From the NCBI GenBank assembly GCA_904419105.1, contig CAJFQR010000032.1:1-13543 (forward strand): DNA of 13,543 bases, read 5' to 3'. Shown here piece by piece: positions 7,295 to 13,543 of this stretch (within the stretch, counting starts at the first letter, position 1; each line of letters opens with the position of its first letter). This DNA is from Candidatus Avimicrobium faecavium (GTDB lineage: Bacteria > Bacillota > Clostridia > Oscillospirales > Ruminococcaceae). Under the pieces are notes generated by a model. The model had not been told where the DNA came from. It worked only from the letters and a program-made list of their open reading frames with translations, and searched no databases. Made by a program: the position numbers and the translations under genes.

Positions 7295-8446
7295 ATGAAT
7301 CTGCTGAAAAAGATCCTCAAATATCCGGTGGTGCTGGCTTTCTTCCTGTTTATCTTCCTGTTCACCGCTGTGGACCTGGTCAAGCCCGACCGGGAGTACT
7401 CCGAGTTTGAAAACAAATATCTGACCCAGCGGCCGGAATTCACGCTGGCATCCTTCCTGAACAACGAGTGGACCAGCAAGTACGAGACCTATCTCAACGA
7501 CCAGTTCGTCCTCCGGGACGACTGGATCACCCTCAAATCGATCTGCGAGTCGATGCTCCTCAAGATCGAGAACAACGGCATCGCCTATGGGGCGGATGAC
7601 TATCTGTTTGAAAAATTCACGACGCTGGCCGGGGACAGTCTGGCGCAGTTCGAACGCAATGTCGGCTATGAAAAGACCTTCATCGACACCTATGGGGAGA
7701 CGGTGCCCATCACCTTTACCATTATTCCCAACGCCTATATGATCCTCCCGGAGAAACTGCCGGAGGGCCTCATTCAGGTAGACCAGGCGGCCTATACGGC
7801 GCCGATCTACGAGGCCGTTGGGGATAAGGCGCAGGTGGTGGATTTCACCGGGGCGCTCACCGCCCACAAGGACGAGTATATCTTCTACCGCACCGATCAC
7901 CACTGGACCACGCTGGGGGCCTACTACGCCTATGCCGCCTATGTGGAAAGCCTGGGCATGGAACCGGTGGCGCTGGACAGTCTGTCCGGGATAGAGGTGC
8001 CGGACTTCTACGGCACCTACTTCAGTAAGGCAAAAAAGTTTGATGCGGTGGCGGATACCATCACCTACTATCCCATCGCCGACGCCGGCGTGATCATTGA
8101 CGGCCAGGAGGCGGACGGCTATTATGACCTCTCGAAGTTTGAGGTCCGGGACAAGTATGCCGCCTTCCTGCGCGGGAACAACGGCTACACCGTCATCAAG
8201 AGCGGTGTCCGGGAGGTGCCGGAGGGTCAGGAGCCCAGTAAGATCCTGGTTATCAAAGACTCCTATGCCAACAGCTTTGTGCCGTTCCTCCTCTACAACT
8301 TTGACGAGGTGCATGTGGTGGACCTGCGCTACTCCGCCGTCTCGATGAAGGAGCTGCTCTCGACTGAGAACTTCGATCAGGTGCTGCTGATGTACAACTT
8401 TATGAACCTGGTCACCGATACCAACCTCTACAAGCTGGGCTATTGA
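7295..8446 (+). CDS. DHHW family protein (AlgJ/AlgX-like, partner of MBOAT)
   Basis: A 383-residue protein with an N-terminal membrane anchor (about residues 11-28), so most of it should lie outside the cell. The signature motif is D201-H202-H203-W204 within Y-R-T-D-H-H-W-T. A second conserved block, K-D-S-Y-A-N-S at 321-327 with S323 as the candidate nucleophile, matches the SGNH-like arrangement of AlgX/AlgJ proteins. Such proteins take acyl groups from an MBOAT and pass them to a polymer. A ribosome binding site (AAGGGGGTG, 7281-7289) overlaps the MBOAT stop, and the gap is only 12 bases, so the two are co-expressed. A terminator follows at once. Confidence 0.9.
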   Translation: MNLLKKILKYPVVLAFFLFIFLFTAVDLVKPDREYSEFENKYLTQRPEFTLASFLNNEWTSKYETYLNDQFVLRDDWITLKSICESMLLKIENNGIAYGADDYLFEKFTTLAGDSLAQFERNVGYEKTFIDTYGETVPITFTIIPNAYMILPEKLPEGLIQVDQAAYTAPIYEAVGDKAQVVDFTGALTAHKDEYIFYRTDHHWTTLGAYYAYAAYVESLGMEPVALDSLSGIEVPDFYGTYFSKAKKFDAVADTITYYPIADAGVIIDGQEADGYYDLSKFEVRDKYAAFLRGNNGYTVIKSGVREVPEGQEPSKILVIKDSYANSFVPFLLYNFDEVHVVDLRYSAVSMKELLSTENFDQVLLMYNFMNLVTDTNLYKLGY

Positions 8447-8462
8447 TCGGTCACCGCTGGAA

Positions 8463-8488
8463 AAAAGGCCGCCGGCTGGCGGCCTTTT
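8463..8488 (+). terminator. Rho-independent terminator after the DHHW gene
   Basis: GGCCGCC (8467-8473) and GGCGGCC (8478-8484) form a perfect 7-bp GC stem with loop GGCT. It is flanked by an A run and TTTT, so it may work in both directions. Confidence 0.9.
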
Positions 8489-8585
8489 CCTTTGGCTTCG
8501 ACAAAAAGATGTCGTGAATTTTCCCAAAAGAGTGAGATGATACCGGGCTCTTCTTGGCAAAAGTTCTAATTGTGGACGGAAAGCA

Positions 8586-8614
8586 TTTACTTTTCACGCT
8601 CGTTATTTTATAAT
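8586..8614 (+). promoter_or_regulatory. Promoter of acpP
   Basis: TTTACT (8586-8591, 4 of 6 matches to TTGACA) lies 17 bases before a perfect TATAAT (8609-8614). The surrounding DNA is AT-rich, unlike the rest of the window. The predicted transcription start near 8621 gives a leader of about 41 bases before the acpP ATG. Confidence 0.8.
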
Positions 8615-8619
8615 TCAAA
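8607..8619 (+). promoter_or_regulatory. FabT-like palindromic site overlapping the acpP -10
   Basis: TTTATAATTCAAA matches the site at 8942-8954 at 10 of 13 positions and keeps the TCAAA half-site. It overlaps the -10 box, where a bound repressor would block RNA polymerase. It is imperfect, and AT-rich promoter DNA makes a chance match plausible. Confidence 0.3.
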
Positions 8620-8622
8620 ATA

Positions 8623-8638
8623 TCACCGTCATCGGTGA
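8623..8638 (+). other. Hairpin at the 5' end of the acpP leader
   Basis: TCACCG (8623-8628) pairs with CGGTGA (8633-8638) around loop TCAT. It begins within about two bases of the predicted transcription start and leaves the ribosome binding site (8648-8653) free. Such 5' hairpins can stabilise mRNA; that role is inferred. Confidence 0.4.
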
Positions 8639-8661
8639 GCCAGAGACAGGAGGCAAGGGAA

Positions 8662-8886
8662 ATGGTATTTGAGCGGGTACGGCGTGCGGTCGCCGACATT
8701 CTCAACTGCGATGAGAGTCTGGTCCTCGAGAGCTCCGGCATCTTTGACGACCTTGGCGCCAGCTCCCTGGACGCGGTGGAACTCACCACAGCGCTGGAGG
8801 AGGAATTCCACATCTCCATTTCGGAGGAGGAGCAGGCCTCGCTGCGCACGGTAGGGGATCTGGTCCGTGTGATCGAAAGCAAGTAG
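8662..8886 (+). CDS. acpP: Acyl carrier protein
   Basis: A 74-residue acidic acyl carrier protein, the carrier of growing fatty acyl chains. The phosphopantetheine site is L-G-A-S-S-L-D-A-V-E-L, with S35 as the modified serine. The residue before it is Ser34, where the canonical motif D-S-L has Asp. The flanking helix II (A-V-E-L..A-L-E-E-E-F) is typical. The start is the ATG at 8662, eight bases after AGGAGG (8648-8653); an upstream in-frame GTG at 8635 lies in the leader hairpin and lacks a ribosome binding site. The gene has its own promoter and a following hairpin, consistent with the need for abundant ACP relative to the downstream enzymes. Confidence 0.93.
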   Translation: MVFERVRRAVADILNCDESLVLESSGIFDDLGASSLDAVELTTALEEEFHISISEEEQASLRTVGDLVRVIESK

Positions 8887-8895
8887 AGCTTTCTC

Positions 8896-8930
8896 AGGTC
8901 TGCCGCTCAATCGGCGGCAGACCTTGTTTT
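8896..8930 (+). terminator. Strong hairpin between acpP and accB (terminator or attenuator)
   Basis: AGGTCTGCCGC (8896-8906) and GCGGCAGACCT (8914-8924) form a perfect 11-bp stem with a 7-base loop, followed by TGTTTT. The T run is interrupted by G, so termination may be partial and allow read-through to accB. Leakage here would yield much acpP mRNA and less acc-fab mRNA. Confidence 0.75.
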
Positions 8931-8941
8931 GTGTCACTAAC

Positions 8942-8954
8942 TTTGAAGTTCAAA
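8942..8954 (+). promoter_or_regulatory. Candidate FabT-type operator upstream of accB
   Basis: TTTGAAGTTCAAA is a perfect palindrome around its central base. It matches the core of the FabT (MarR-family) operator as I recall it from Streptococcus, TTTGA-N3-TCAAA. It lies 50 bases before the accB start and just after the acpP hairpin, ahead of fatty acid synthesis genes that FabT-type repressors control. I see no clear promoter overlapping it, and no regulator gene is in the window, so the factor is inferred. Confidence 0.5.
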
Positions 8955-9003
8955 AATGTTTATGACTACCACACTCCCTGTGGGAGGGAAAGAGAGGTAC
9001 CAA

Positions 9004-9471
9004 ATGAAACTGAGTGAGATCAAGGAGCTGATGGAGGCCTTTGACGGAATGAACATCTGCCGGCTGGAGCTGGAGGATGGGGCCTTTTCGATCGTACTGT
9101 CCAAGGAAAACGGTGCAGCGGAGCACCGCGCGCCGCACCGCGCTCCGGCTGTGGCCGCCGCGCCGGTGTCCTCCGTATCCCCGGCTGAGGAAGAGAGTGC
9201 CGCTGTACCGGAGGCGCCTGCCGGCCAGGGTGCCGAGGCTGTGACCGCTCCGGTGGTGGGCGTGTTCTATGCGGCGTCCAAGCCGGGGGCGGAGCCCTTT
9301 GTCAAGGTCGGCGACCATGTCAAAAGAGGGCAGACCCTGTGCATCGTCGAGGCGATGAAGATGATGAACGAGATCGCAGCCACCTTTGACGGCACCGTCA
9401 CCGAGATCGTCCATCAGGATGGAGATCTGGTGGACTTTGGCGCGCCCCTGGTCTACCTGAAGAGGGATTGA
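9004..9471 (+). CDS. accB: Acetyl-CoA carboxylase biotin carboxyl carrier protein
   Basis: BCCP subunit, 155 residues from the chosen start. It carries biotin, which is carboxylated by AccC and then used by AccDA to make malonyl-CoA. The N-terminal helix-plus-strand segment (1-34) is followed by an Ala/Pro/Glu-rich linker (about 35-80). The biotinyl domain (about 81-155) has E-A-M-K-M with the biotinylated lysine at K119. The ATG at 9004 is chosen because AGAGG (8993-8997) lies six bases upstream and the product then begins M-K-L-S-E-I-K-E-L-M as usual for AccB. An in-frame ATG at 8956 would add 16 unlikely residues and sits on the operator-like palindrome. Only one base separates it from accC. 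Confidence 0.95.
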   Translation: MKLSEIKELMEAFDGMNICRLELEDGAFSIVLSKENGAAEHRAPHRAPAVAAAPVSSVSPAEEESAAVPEAPAGQGAEAVTAPVVGVFYAASKPGAEPFVKVGDHVKRGQTLCIVEAMKMMNEIAATFDGTVTEIVHQDGDLVDFGAPLVYLKRD

Positions 9472-9472
9472 G

Positions 9473-10831
9473 ATGTTCCGGAGAATTTTGATCGCCAACC
9501 GCGGCGAGATCGCGGTACGCATCATCCGCGCCTGCAAGGAGCTGGGCATCGAGTCGGTGGCCGTCTATTCCACCGCCGACAGTGCCGCTCTCCATGTGCA
9601 TCTTGCGGATATCGCTGTCTGTATCGGCCCGGCCTCCGGCGCCGAGAGCTACCTGAATATGCAGAACATCCTCAGCGCTGCCACTCGGCTGGGCTGTGAT
9701 GCCGTGCATCCCGGCTATGGATTCCTGTCCGAAAACGCCGAGTTTGCCCGGCTGGTGGAACAGTGCGGCATGGTGTTCATCGGCCCGACGGCCGAGGTCA
9801 TCGAGCAGATGGGGGATAAGGCGGCAGCCAAGGCCCTGATGATCCAGGCAGGTGTCCCGGTGGTGCCGGGGTCGGACGGCGTCGTCACCTCGCTGGAGGA
9901 GGCAAGGCAGGTCGCTGAGGAGATCGGCTATCCGCTGCTGATCAAGGCCTCTGCCGGCGGCGGCGGGCGCGGTATGCGCCGGGTCTTCTCCGGGGAGGAG
10001 CTGGAGAACGCCTACCTCACCGCCTCATCGGAGGCTCAGGCCTGCTTTGGGGACGGGTCGGTGTATATGGAGAAGCTGATCCTCGAGCCCAAGCACATAG
10101 AATTTCAGATCCTGGCGGATAACTATGGGAAGGTGGTACACCTGGGCGAGCGCGACTGCTCGATCCAGCGCCGCAATCAGAAGATGATCGAGGAGTCCCC
10201 GTCACCGTCCAAGGCCCTGACCCCGGCTATCCGGGAGAAGATGGGGCAGGCGGCGGTGCTGGCCGCAAAGGCCGCCGGTTACCGCAACGCCGGTACAGTG
10301 GAGTTTATCCTGGACCATGCGGGCAACTTCTACTTCATCGAGATGAACACCCGCGTCCAGGTGGAGCACCCGGTCACCGAAATGGTCACCGGCATCGATC
10401 TGGTCAAGGAGCAGATCCGCATCGCCGCCGGTCAGGAACTGCCCTTTGAGCAGAGGGACATCCGCCTGAACGGCCATGCCATCGAGTGCCGCATCAACGC
10501 CGAGTGCCCGGAGGAGAACTTCCGCCCCTGTCCCGGCCGCATTGAGGGTCTCTTCATCCCCGGCGGACCCGGGGTGCGGGTGGATACTGCTGTCTACCAG
10601 GGCTATGAGATCCCGCCCTATTACGATTCGATGGTGGCTAAGGTCATCGTCCACGGCGATACCCGCCTGGAGGCCATCCGCCGGATGCGCCGGGCCCTTG
10701 AGGAGTTCATCGTCGAAGGGGTGGATACCAACACCGATCTGCAATACTATATCCTCCACAACGAGGAGTTCGTCCGCGGCCAGTTTACCACAGCCTTTGT
10801 GGAGAAGAATCTGAGTGAGCTGAAGCAATGA
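9473..10831 (+). CDS. accC: Acetyl-CoA carboxylase biotin carboxylase subunit
   Basis: A 452-residue ATP-grasp enzyme that carboxylates BCCP-bound biotin with bicarbonate and ATP; length is normal. Residues 1 to about 110 form the biotin carboxylase N-domain (I-L-I-A-N-R-G-E-I-A). The glycine-rich ATP loop K-A-S-A-G-G-G-G-R-G-M-R is at 158-169. Other active-site residues are in place: H208, K237, E277, E290, R294 and E298 within E-M-N-T-R-V-Q-V-E-H-P. The C-terminal domain is complete. An acetyl-CoA rather than propionyl-CoA or pyruvate role is inferred from the accB, accD and accA neighbours. The stop overlaps the accD start (ATGA). Confidence 0.96.
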   Translation: MFRRILIANRGEIAVRIIRACKELGIESVAVYSTADSAALHVHLADIAVCIGPASGAESYLNMQNILSAATRLGCDAVHPGYGFLSENAEFARLVEQCGMVFIGPTAEVIEQMGDKAAAKALMIQAGVPVVPGSDGVVTSLEEARQVAEEIGYPLLIKASAGGGGRGMRRVFSGEELENAYLTASSEAQACFGDGSVYMEKLILEPKHIEFQILADNYGKVVHLGERDCSIQRRNQKMIEESPSPSKALTPAIREKMGQAAVLAAKAAGYRNAGTVEFILDHAGNFYFIEMNTRVQVEHPVTEMVTGIDLVKEQIRIAAGQELPFEQRDIRLNGHAIECRINAECPEENFRPCPGRIEGLFIPGGPGVRVDTAVYQGYEIPPYYDSMVAKVIVHGDTRLEAIRRMRRALEEFIVEGVDTNTDLQYYILHNEEFVRGQFTTAFVEKNLSELKQ

Positions 10832-11715
10832 TGGAAAAGAATATGTTTACCAAACGCCGGGAGCGGCTGGACCTCTTCCGGGCGTTTCGAGGGGACCGGG
10901 GGCCGGTGAAGGAGAAGCCGGTGCCGGATGACCTCTATACCAAATGTTCCGCCTGTGGCCGGCCGATCCTCTCCCACAAGTACCGGGAAAATCTCCGGGT
11001 CTGCCCCTACTGTGGGGCCCATGGGGTGTTCGGTGTCCGGGACCGGCTTTCCGCCACCGTGGACGAGGGCTCGTTCCGGGAGCTGTTTCGCACCGTCACC
11101 TCCAACGACCCGCTGGACTTCCCGGGGTATGAGGAGAAGCTCGCCGGCCTGGAGCAGAAGCTCGGCCTGCGGGAGGCGGTGGTCACAGGGACCTGCCGTA
11201 TCGGCGGGTGCAAGGCGGCTATCGCCGTGATGGACAGCCGCTTTATCATGGGGAGCATGAGCAGTGCCGTCGGCGAGCGGATTACCCGGCTGGCCGAGTA
11301 CGCCGCCAAGAAAAAGCTCCCGCTGATTATCTTCTCCGCCTCCGGCGGCGCCCGGATGCAGGAGGGGATCTTCTCCCTGATGCAGATGGCCAAGACCAGC
11401 GCCGCCATCGCCCGCCTGGGGGAGGCCGGCTGCCTGTACATCAGCGTCTTTACCAACCCGACCACCGGCGGCGTCACCGCATCCTTTGCCTCCCTTGGCG
11501 ACATTATCCTCGCCGAGCCCGGGGCGCTGATCGGGTTTGCCGGGCCCCGAGTCATCGAGCAGACCATCAAGCAGAAGCTCCCGGAGGGCTTCCAGCGGGC
11601 GGAGTTCCAGCAGGAGTGCGGCTTCGTCGACGAGGTGGTGCCCCGGGCAGCCATGCGCAAGAAGCTGATCCAGCTTTTGAAACTTCACAGTGGGGAGGTG
11701 TCCCTGAATGACTGA
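10828..11715 (+). CDS. accD: Acetyl-CoA carboxylase carboxyltransferase subunit beta
   Basis: Beta subunit of carboxyltransferase, 295 residues, which with AccA moves the carboxyl group from biotin to acetyl-CoA. The N-terminal zinc ribbon has four cysteines (C40, C43, C59, C62). The crotonase-like core has S-A-S-G-G-A-R-M-Q-E-G at 170-180 and T-N-P-T-T-G-G-V at 209-216, both typical of AccD. There are two adjacent ATGs, 10828 and 10831; the first overlaps the accC stop as ATGA and is taken for coupling, but the second is possible and changes one residue. The 3' end overlaps accA by eight bases. Confidence 0.95.
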   Translation: MMEKNMFTKRRERLDLFRAFRGDRGPVKEKPVPDDLYTKCSACGRPILSHKYRENLRVCPYCGAHGVFGVRDRLSATVDEGSFRELFRTVTSNDPLDFPGYEEKLAGLEQKLGLREAVVTGTCRIGGCKAAIAVMDSRFIMGSMSSAVGERITRLAEYAAKKKLPLIIFSASGGARMQEGIFSLMQMAKTSAAIARLGEAGCLYISVFTNPTTGGVTASFASLGDIILAEPGALIGFAGPRVIEQTIKQKLPEGFQRAEFQQECGFVDEVVPRAAMRKKLIQLLKLHSGEVSLND

Positions 11716-12517
11716 ATCCACGCGTACTGCCTATGAGCGGGTGCAGCTTGCCCGGGACAAGGACCGCCCCAACATCCGGGAGTACATCGAGCATCTGTTT
11801 ACCGATTTCTTTGAACAGCGCGGTGACCGCGGCGATATGGACGACCGGTCCATCGTTGGCGGCATTGCCATGCTCGGTGACACGCCGGTGACGGTCATCG
11901 GTCACATGAAGGGCCATACCCTTGAGGAAAATGTGGCCTGCAACTTTGGGATGCCTCAGCCGGAGGGCTACCGCAAGGCGATGCGCCTGATGCGCCAGGC
12001 AGAGAAATTCCGCCGGCCGGTGATCACCTTTGTGGATACCCCCGGCGCCTACCCGGGCCTTGAGGCGGAACGCCACGGCCAGGGGGAGGCCATTGCCCAG
12101 AGCATCATGTTGATGAGCGAGCTCACCGTGCCGGTGATCTCGATCGTCACCGGGGAGGGCAGCAGCGGCGGCGCATTGGCCATCTCGGTGGCCAACAGCC
12201 TCTGGATGCTGGAAAACGCCGTGTACAGCGTCCTCTCGCCGGAGGGTTTTGCCGCCATCCTCTGGAAGGACGGCAGCCGGGCCGCCGATGCGGCCGAACT
12301 GATGCGCCTCACCGCACAGGACCTGTATGCAGCGGGCATCTGTGACCGGATCATCGGTGAGCCGGAGAGCGGTTTTGCCGGGGACTGCGGCGCCTTTTAC
12401 GCCGAACTGAAAGAGCAGCTCACCACCGAGGTGGCGGCTCTTTCCGCTCAGAGCGGTAGTGCCCTGCGGCAGCAGCGGTATAAAAAATTCAGGACCATCG
12501 GCGATTGCCGTGGCTGA
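11708..12517 (+). CDS. accA: Acetyl-CoA carboxylase carboxyltransferase subunit alpha
   Basis: Alpha subunit of carboxyltransferase, 269 residues. It is shorter than the roughly 319-residue E. coli protein because of a reduced N-terminus. Diagnostic segments are N-F-G-M-P-Q-P-E-G-Y-R-K (79-90), F-V-D-T-P-G-A-Y-P-G (108-117), the oxyanion-type G-E-G-S-S-G-G (149-155) and Y-S-V-L-S-P-E-G. A ribosome binding site, GGGGAGGTG (11692-11700), lies seven bases before the ATG, inside accD. The gene precedes fabH by 20 bases. Confidence 0.95.
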   Translation: MTESTRTAYERVQLARDKDRPNIREYIEHLFTDFFEQRGDRGDMDDRSIVGGIAMLGDTPVTVIGHMKGHTLEENVACNFGMPQPEGYRKAMRLMRQAEKFRRPVITFVDTPGAYPGLEAERHGQGEAIAQSIMLMSELTVPVISIVTGEGSSGGALAISVANSLWMLENAVYSVLSPEGFAAILWKDGSRAADAAELMRLTAQDLYAAGICDRIIGEPESGFAGDCGAFYAELKEQLTTEVAALSAQSGSALRQQRYKKFRTIGDCRG

Positions 12518-12537
12518 CAGCCGGGAGGACGAAGAAT

Positions 12538-13470
12538 ATGCAGATCATAGCAATGGGTTCCTGCCTGCCGGAGGGCATCCTCGACAACGAGCAGCTCTCC
12601 CGCATGGTGGAAACCAACGATGAGTGGATCGTCACCCGCACCGGGATCCGGCAGCGGCACATCGCACATGGGGAGACCACCCTTTCGCTCGCCGCTGCGG
12701 CTGCCAGGCAGGCGATGGAACGGGCCGGGGTCGCTCCGGACCGGATCGGACTGGTGGTGGTGTGCACCTTCACGCCGGATCAGGCTACCCCATCGACCGC
12801 CTGTCTGGTGCAGCAGGAGCTGGGGCTTGGGCAGGATGTGCTGGCGTTTGATCTCAATGCCGCCTGCAGCGGCTTCATCTATGGCCTGGCGACGGCGGAG
12901 GGACTTCTCTCCCGTATGGAGGGCCGGTATGGGCTGGTCATCGGGTCCGAGGTCATCTCCCGCACGGTGGACTACACCGACCGGGGCACCTGCATCCTCT
13001 TTGGGGATGGAGCAGGAGCGGCGGTGGTCAGTGCCGAAGGCCCTGCCGCGGTGGCCGATTTTGGCTGCAACGGGGACCTTGCGGTGCTCAGCGCCGGGGT
13101 CCGCCGGGAGGACGGCAGCGCCGCTCCGCTGGCGATGAACGGCAAGGAGGTCTTCCGCTTTGCGGTCTCCACCGTGCCGGCCAGCATCCGCAAGCTGCTG
13201 GATAAGGCCGGACTTTCCCTCGATGAGGTGGACCATATCGTCTGCCATCAGGCCAACCACCGCATCGTTGAGAGCATCGCCCGGCACCTGCAGACCGACC
13301 TTGGCCGGTTCTATGAAAACATCGAATTCTATGGCAATACATCGGCGGCCAGCATTCCCATCGCCCTGTGCGAGATGCAGGAGAAAGGTCTCCTGCATCG
13401 GGGCGACACGGTACTGCTGGCGGGCTTTGGCAGCGGCCTCACCTGGGGCTCTCTGCTCCTTACTTGGTAG
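12538..13470 (+). CDS. fabH: Beta-ketoacyl-ACP synthase III
   Basis: FabH, 310 residues, which starts fatty acid synthesis by condensing an acyl-CoA primer with malonyl-ACP. The thiolase-fold Cys-His-Asn triad is complete: C110 in L-N-A-A-C-S-G-F, H237 in C-H-Q-A-N-H-R-I and N267 in Y-G-N-T-S-A-A-S. N-D-E-W-I-V-T-R-T-G-I near 27-37 is a FabH signature. The ATG at 12538 is chosen because GGGAGGA (12523-12529) sits eight bases upstream; an in-frame ATG at 12505 would overlap accA and add an atypical leader. Primer preference (acetyl versus branched) cannot be read reliably. Confidence 0.95.
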   Translation: MQIIAMGSCLPEGILDNEQLSRMVETNDEWIVTRTGIRQRHIAHGETTLSLAAAAARQAMERAGVAPDRIGLVVVCTFTPDQATPSTACLVQQELGLGQDVLAFDLNAACSGFIYGLATAEGLLSRMEGRYGLVIGSEVISRTVDYTDRGTCILFGDGAGAAVVSAEGPAAVADFGCNGDLAVLSAGVRREDGSAAPLAMNGKEVFRFAVSTVPASIRKLLDKAGLSLDEVDHIVCHQANHRIVESIARHLQTDLGRFYENIEFYGNTSAASIPIALCEMQEKGLLHRGDTVLLAGFGSGLTWGSLLLTW

Positions 13471-13481
13471 GAGGAACGACA

Positions 13482-13543
13482 ATGGACATTCGCGACATCA
13501 TCAACACCCAATATCCGATCATTCAGGGCGGTATGGCAAACAT
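13482..13543 (+). CDS. fabK: Enoyl-ACP reductase II (5' end only)
   Basis: Only 20 complete codons are visible. The start ATG at 13482 has AGGAGG (13469-13474), which overlaps the fabH stop. The peptide contains Y-P-I-I-Q-G-G-M-A, the N-terminal FMN-barrel signature of the FabK/nitronate monooxygenase family. Position directly after fabH strongly favours FabK, the flavin-dependent enoyl-ACP reductase. A nitronate monooxygenase cannot be excluded from this short stretch. Confidence 0.8.
   Translation, partial: MDIRDIINTQYPIIQGGMAN

Noticed and set aside
5912..8560. Antisense open frame of 882 codons covering the MBOAT and DHHW genes
   Set aside because: It is the mirror of two well-supported membrane/extracellular genes. 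In GC-rich DNA the opposite strand often lacks stops; the translation is rich in Arg, His, Gln and Gly with no recognisable domain.
8635..8661. Upstream GTG start for acpP giving nine extra residues
   Set aside because: The GTG sits in the leader hairpin and has no Shine-Dalgarno, while the ATG at 8662 has AGGAGG at ideal spacing and gives a normal ACP length.
8447..8661. FapR-type operator or riboswitch before acpP
   Set aside because: I searched by eye for a FapR-like TTAGTACC palindrome and for riboswitch-like conserved stems and found neither; only the promoter, a FabT-like site and small hairpins are visible.
8956..9003. Upstream ATG start for accB
   Set aside because: It overlaps the FabT-like region, lacks a convincing ribosome binding site, and adds 16 residues atypical of AccB.
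12505..12537. Upstream ATG start for fabH
   Set aside because: It would overlap accA and add 11 atypical residues; the ATG at 12538 has a good ribosome binding site and matches the usual FabH N-terminus.
1..13543. CRISPR array, insertion sequence, tRNA or phage genes
   Set aside because: No regularly spaced repeats, transposase motifs, terminal inverted repeats, tRNA-like cloverleaf or phage genes were seen; the coding sequence is almost continuous and accounted for.

Overview
The window is a GC-rich (about 60% by eye), tightly packed stretch in which every supported gene lies on the + strand. The gene set points to a Gram-positive member of the Clostridia, probably a gut-type Oscillospirales relative. 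The grounds are an IspH–ribosomal protein S1 fusion, a DUF4358 lipoprotein–MBOAT–DHHW cassette, a FabK-type enoyl-ACP reductase, and strong AGGAGG-type ribosome binding sites. The species cannot be named from this sequence.

Region 1 (1-5086) is a housekeeping operon with overlapping genes: the 3' end of a MurR/RpiR-type SIS-domain regulator, a HI0933/YhiN-type flavoprotein, cmk (CMP kinase), plsC (lysophosphatidate acyltransferase) and an ispH-rpsA fusion, closed by a strong intrinsic terminator. Inside the fusion lie an AT-rich patch (about 35% GC against about 64% just upstream), a promoter-like sequence, and a near-perfect Shine-Dalgarno sequence before an in-frame ATG at the S1 boundary. 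Together these suggest that free S1 can also be made.

Region 2 (5087-8488) is a cell-surface cassette: a DUF4358 lipoprotein, an MBOAT membrane O-acyltransferase and a DHHW (AlgJ/AlgX-like) protein, ending in a terminator. It probably acylates or acetylates an envelope polymer of unknown identity.

Region 3 (8489-13543) is type II fatty acid synthesis: acpP with its own promoter and terminator-like hairpin, then accB-accC-accD-accA-fabH and the first codons of fabK, which runs off the window. Acetyl-CoA carboxylase makes malonyl-CoA, FabH starts the chain on ACP, and FabK reduces the enoyl intermediate. Two related palindromic sites resembling the published FabT operator lie at the acpP promoter and just upstream of accB, suggesting shared lipid-responsive control. 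The lipid theme links to plsC in region 1.

No tRNA, rRNA, CRISPR array, insertion sequence or defence system was seen. The best leads are the nested S1 expression signals within ispH, the FabT-like box pair, the ACP with Ser in place of the usual Asp before the phosphopantetheine serine, and the DUF4358-MBOAT-DHHW cassette.
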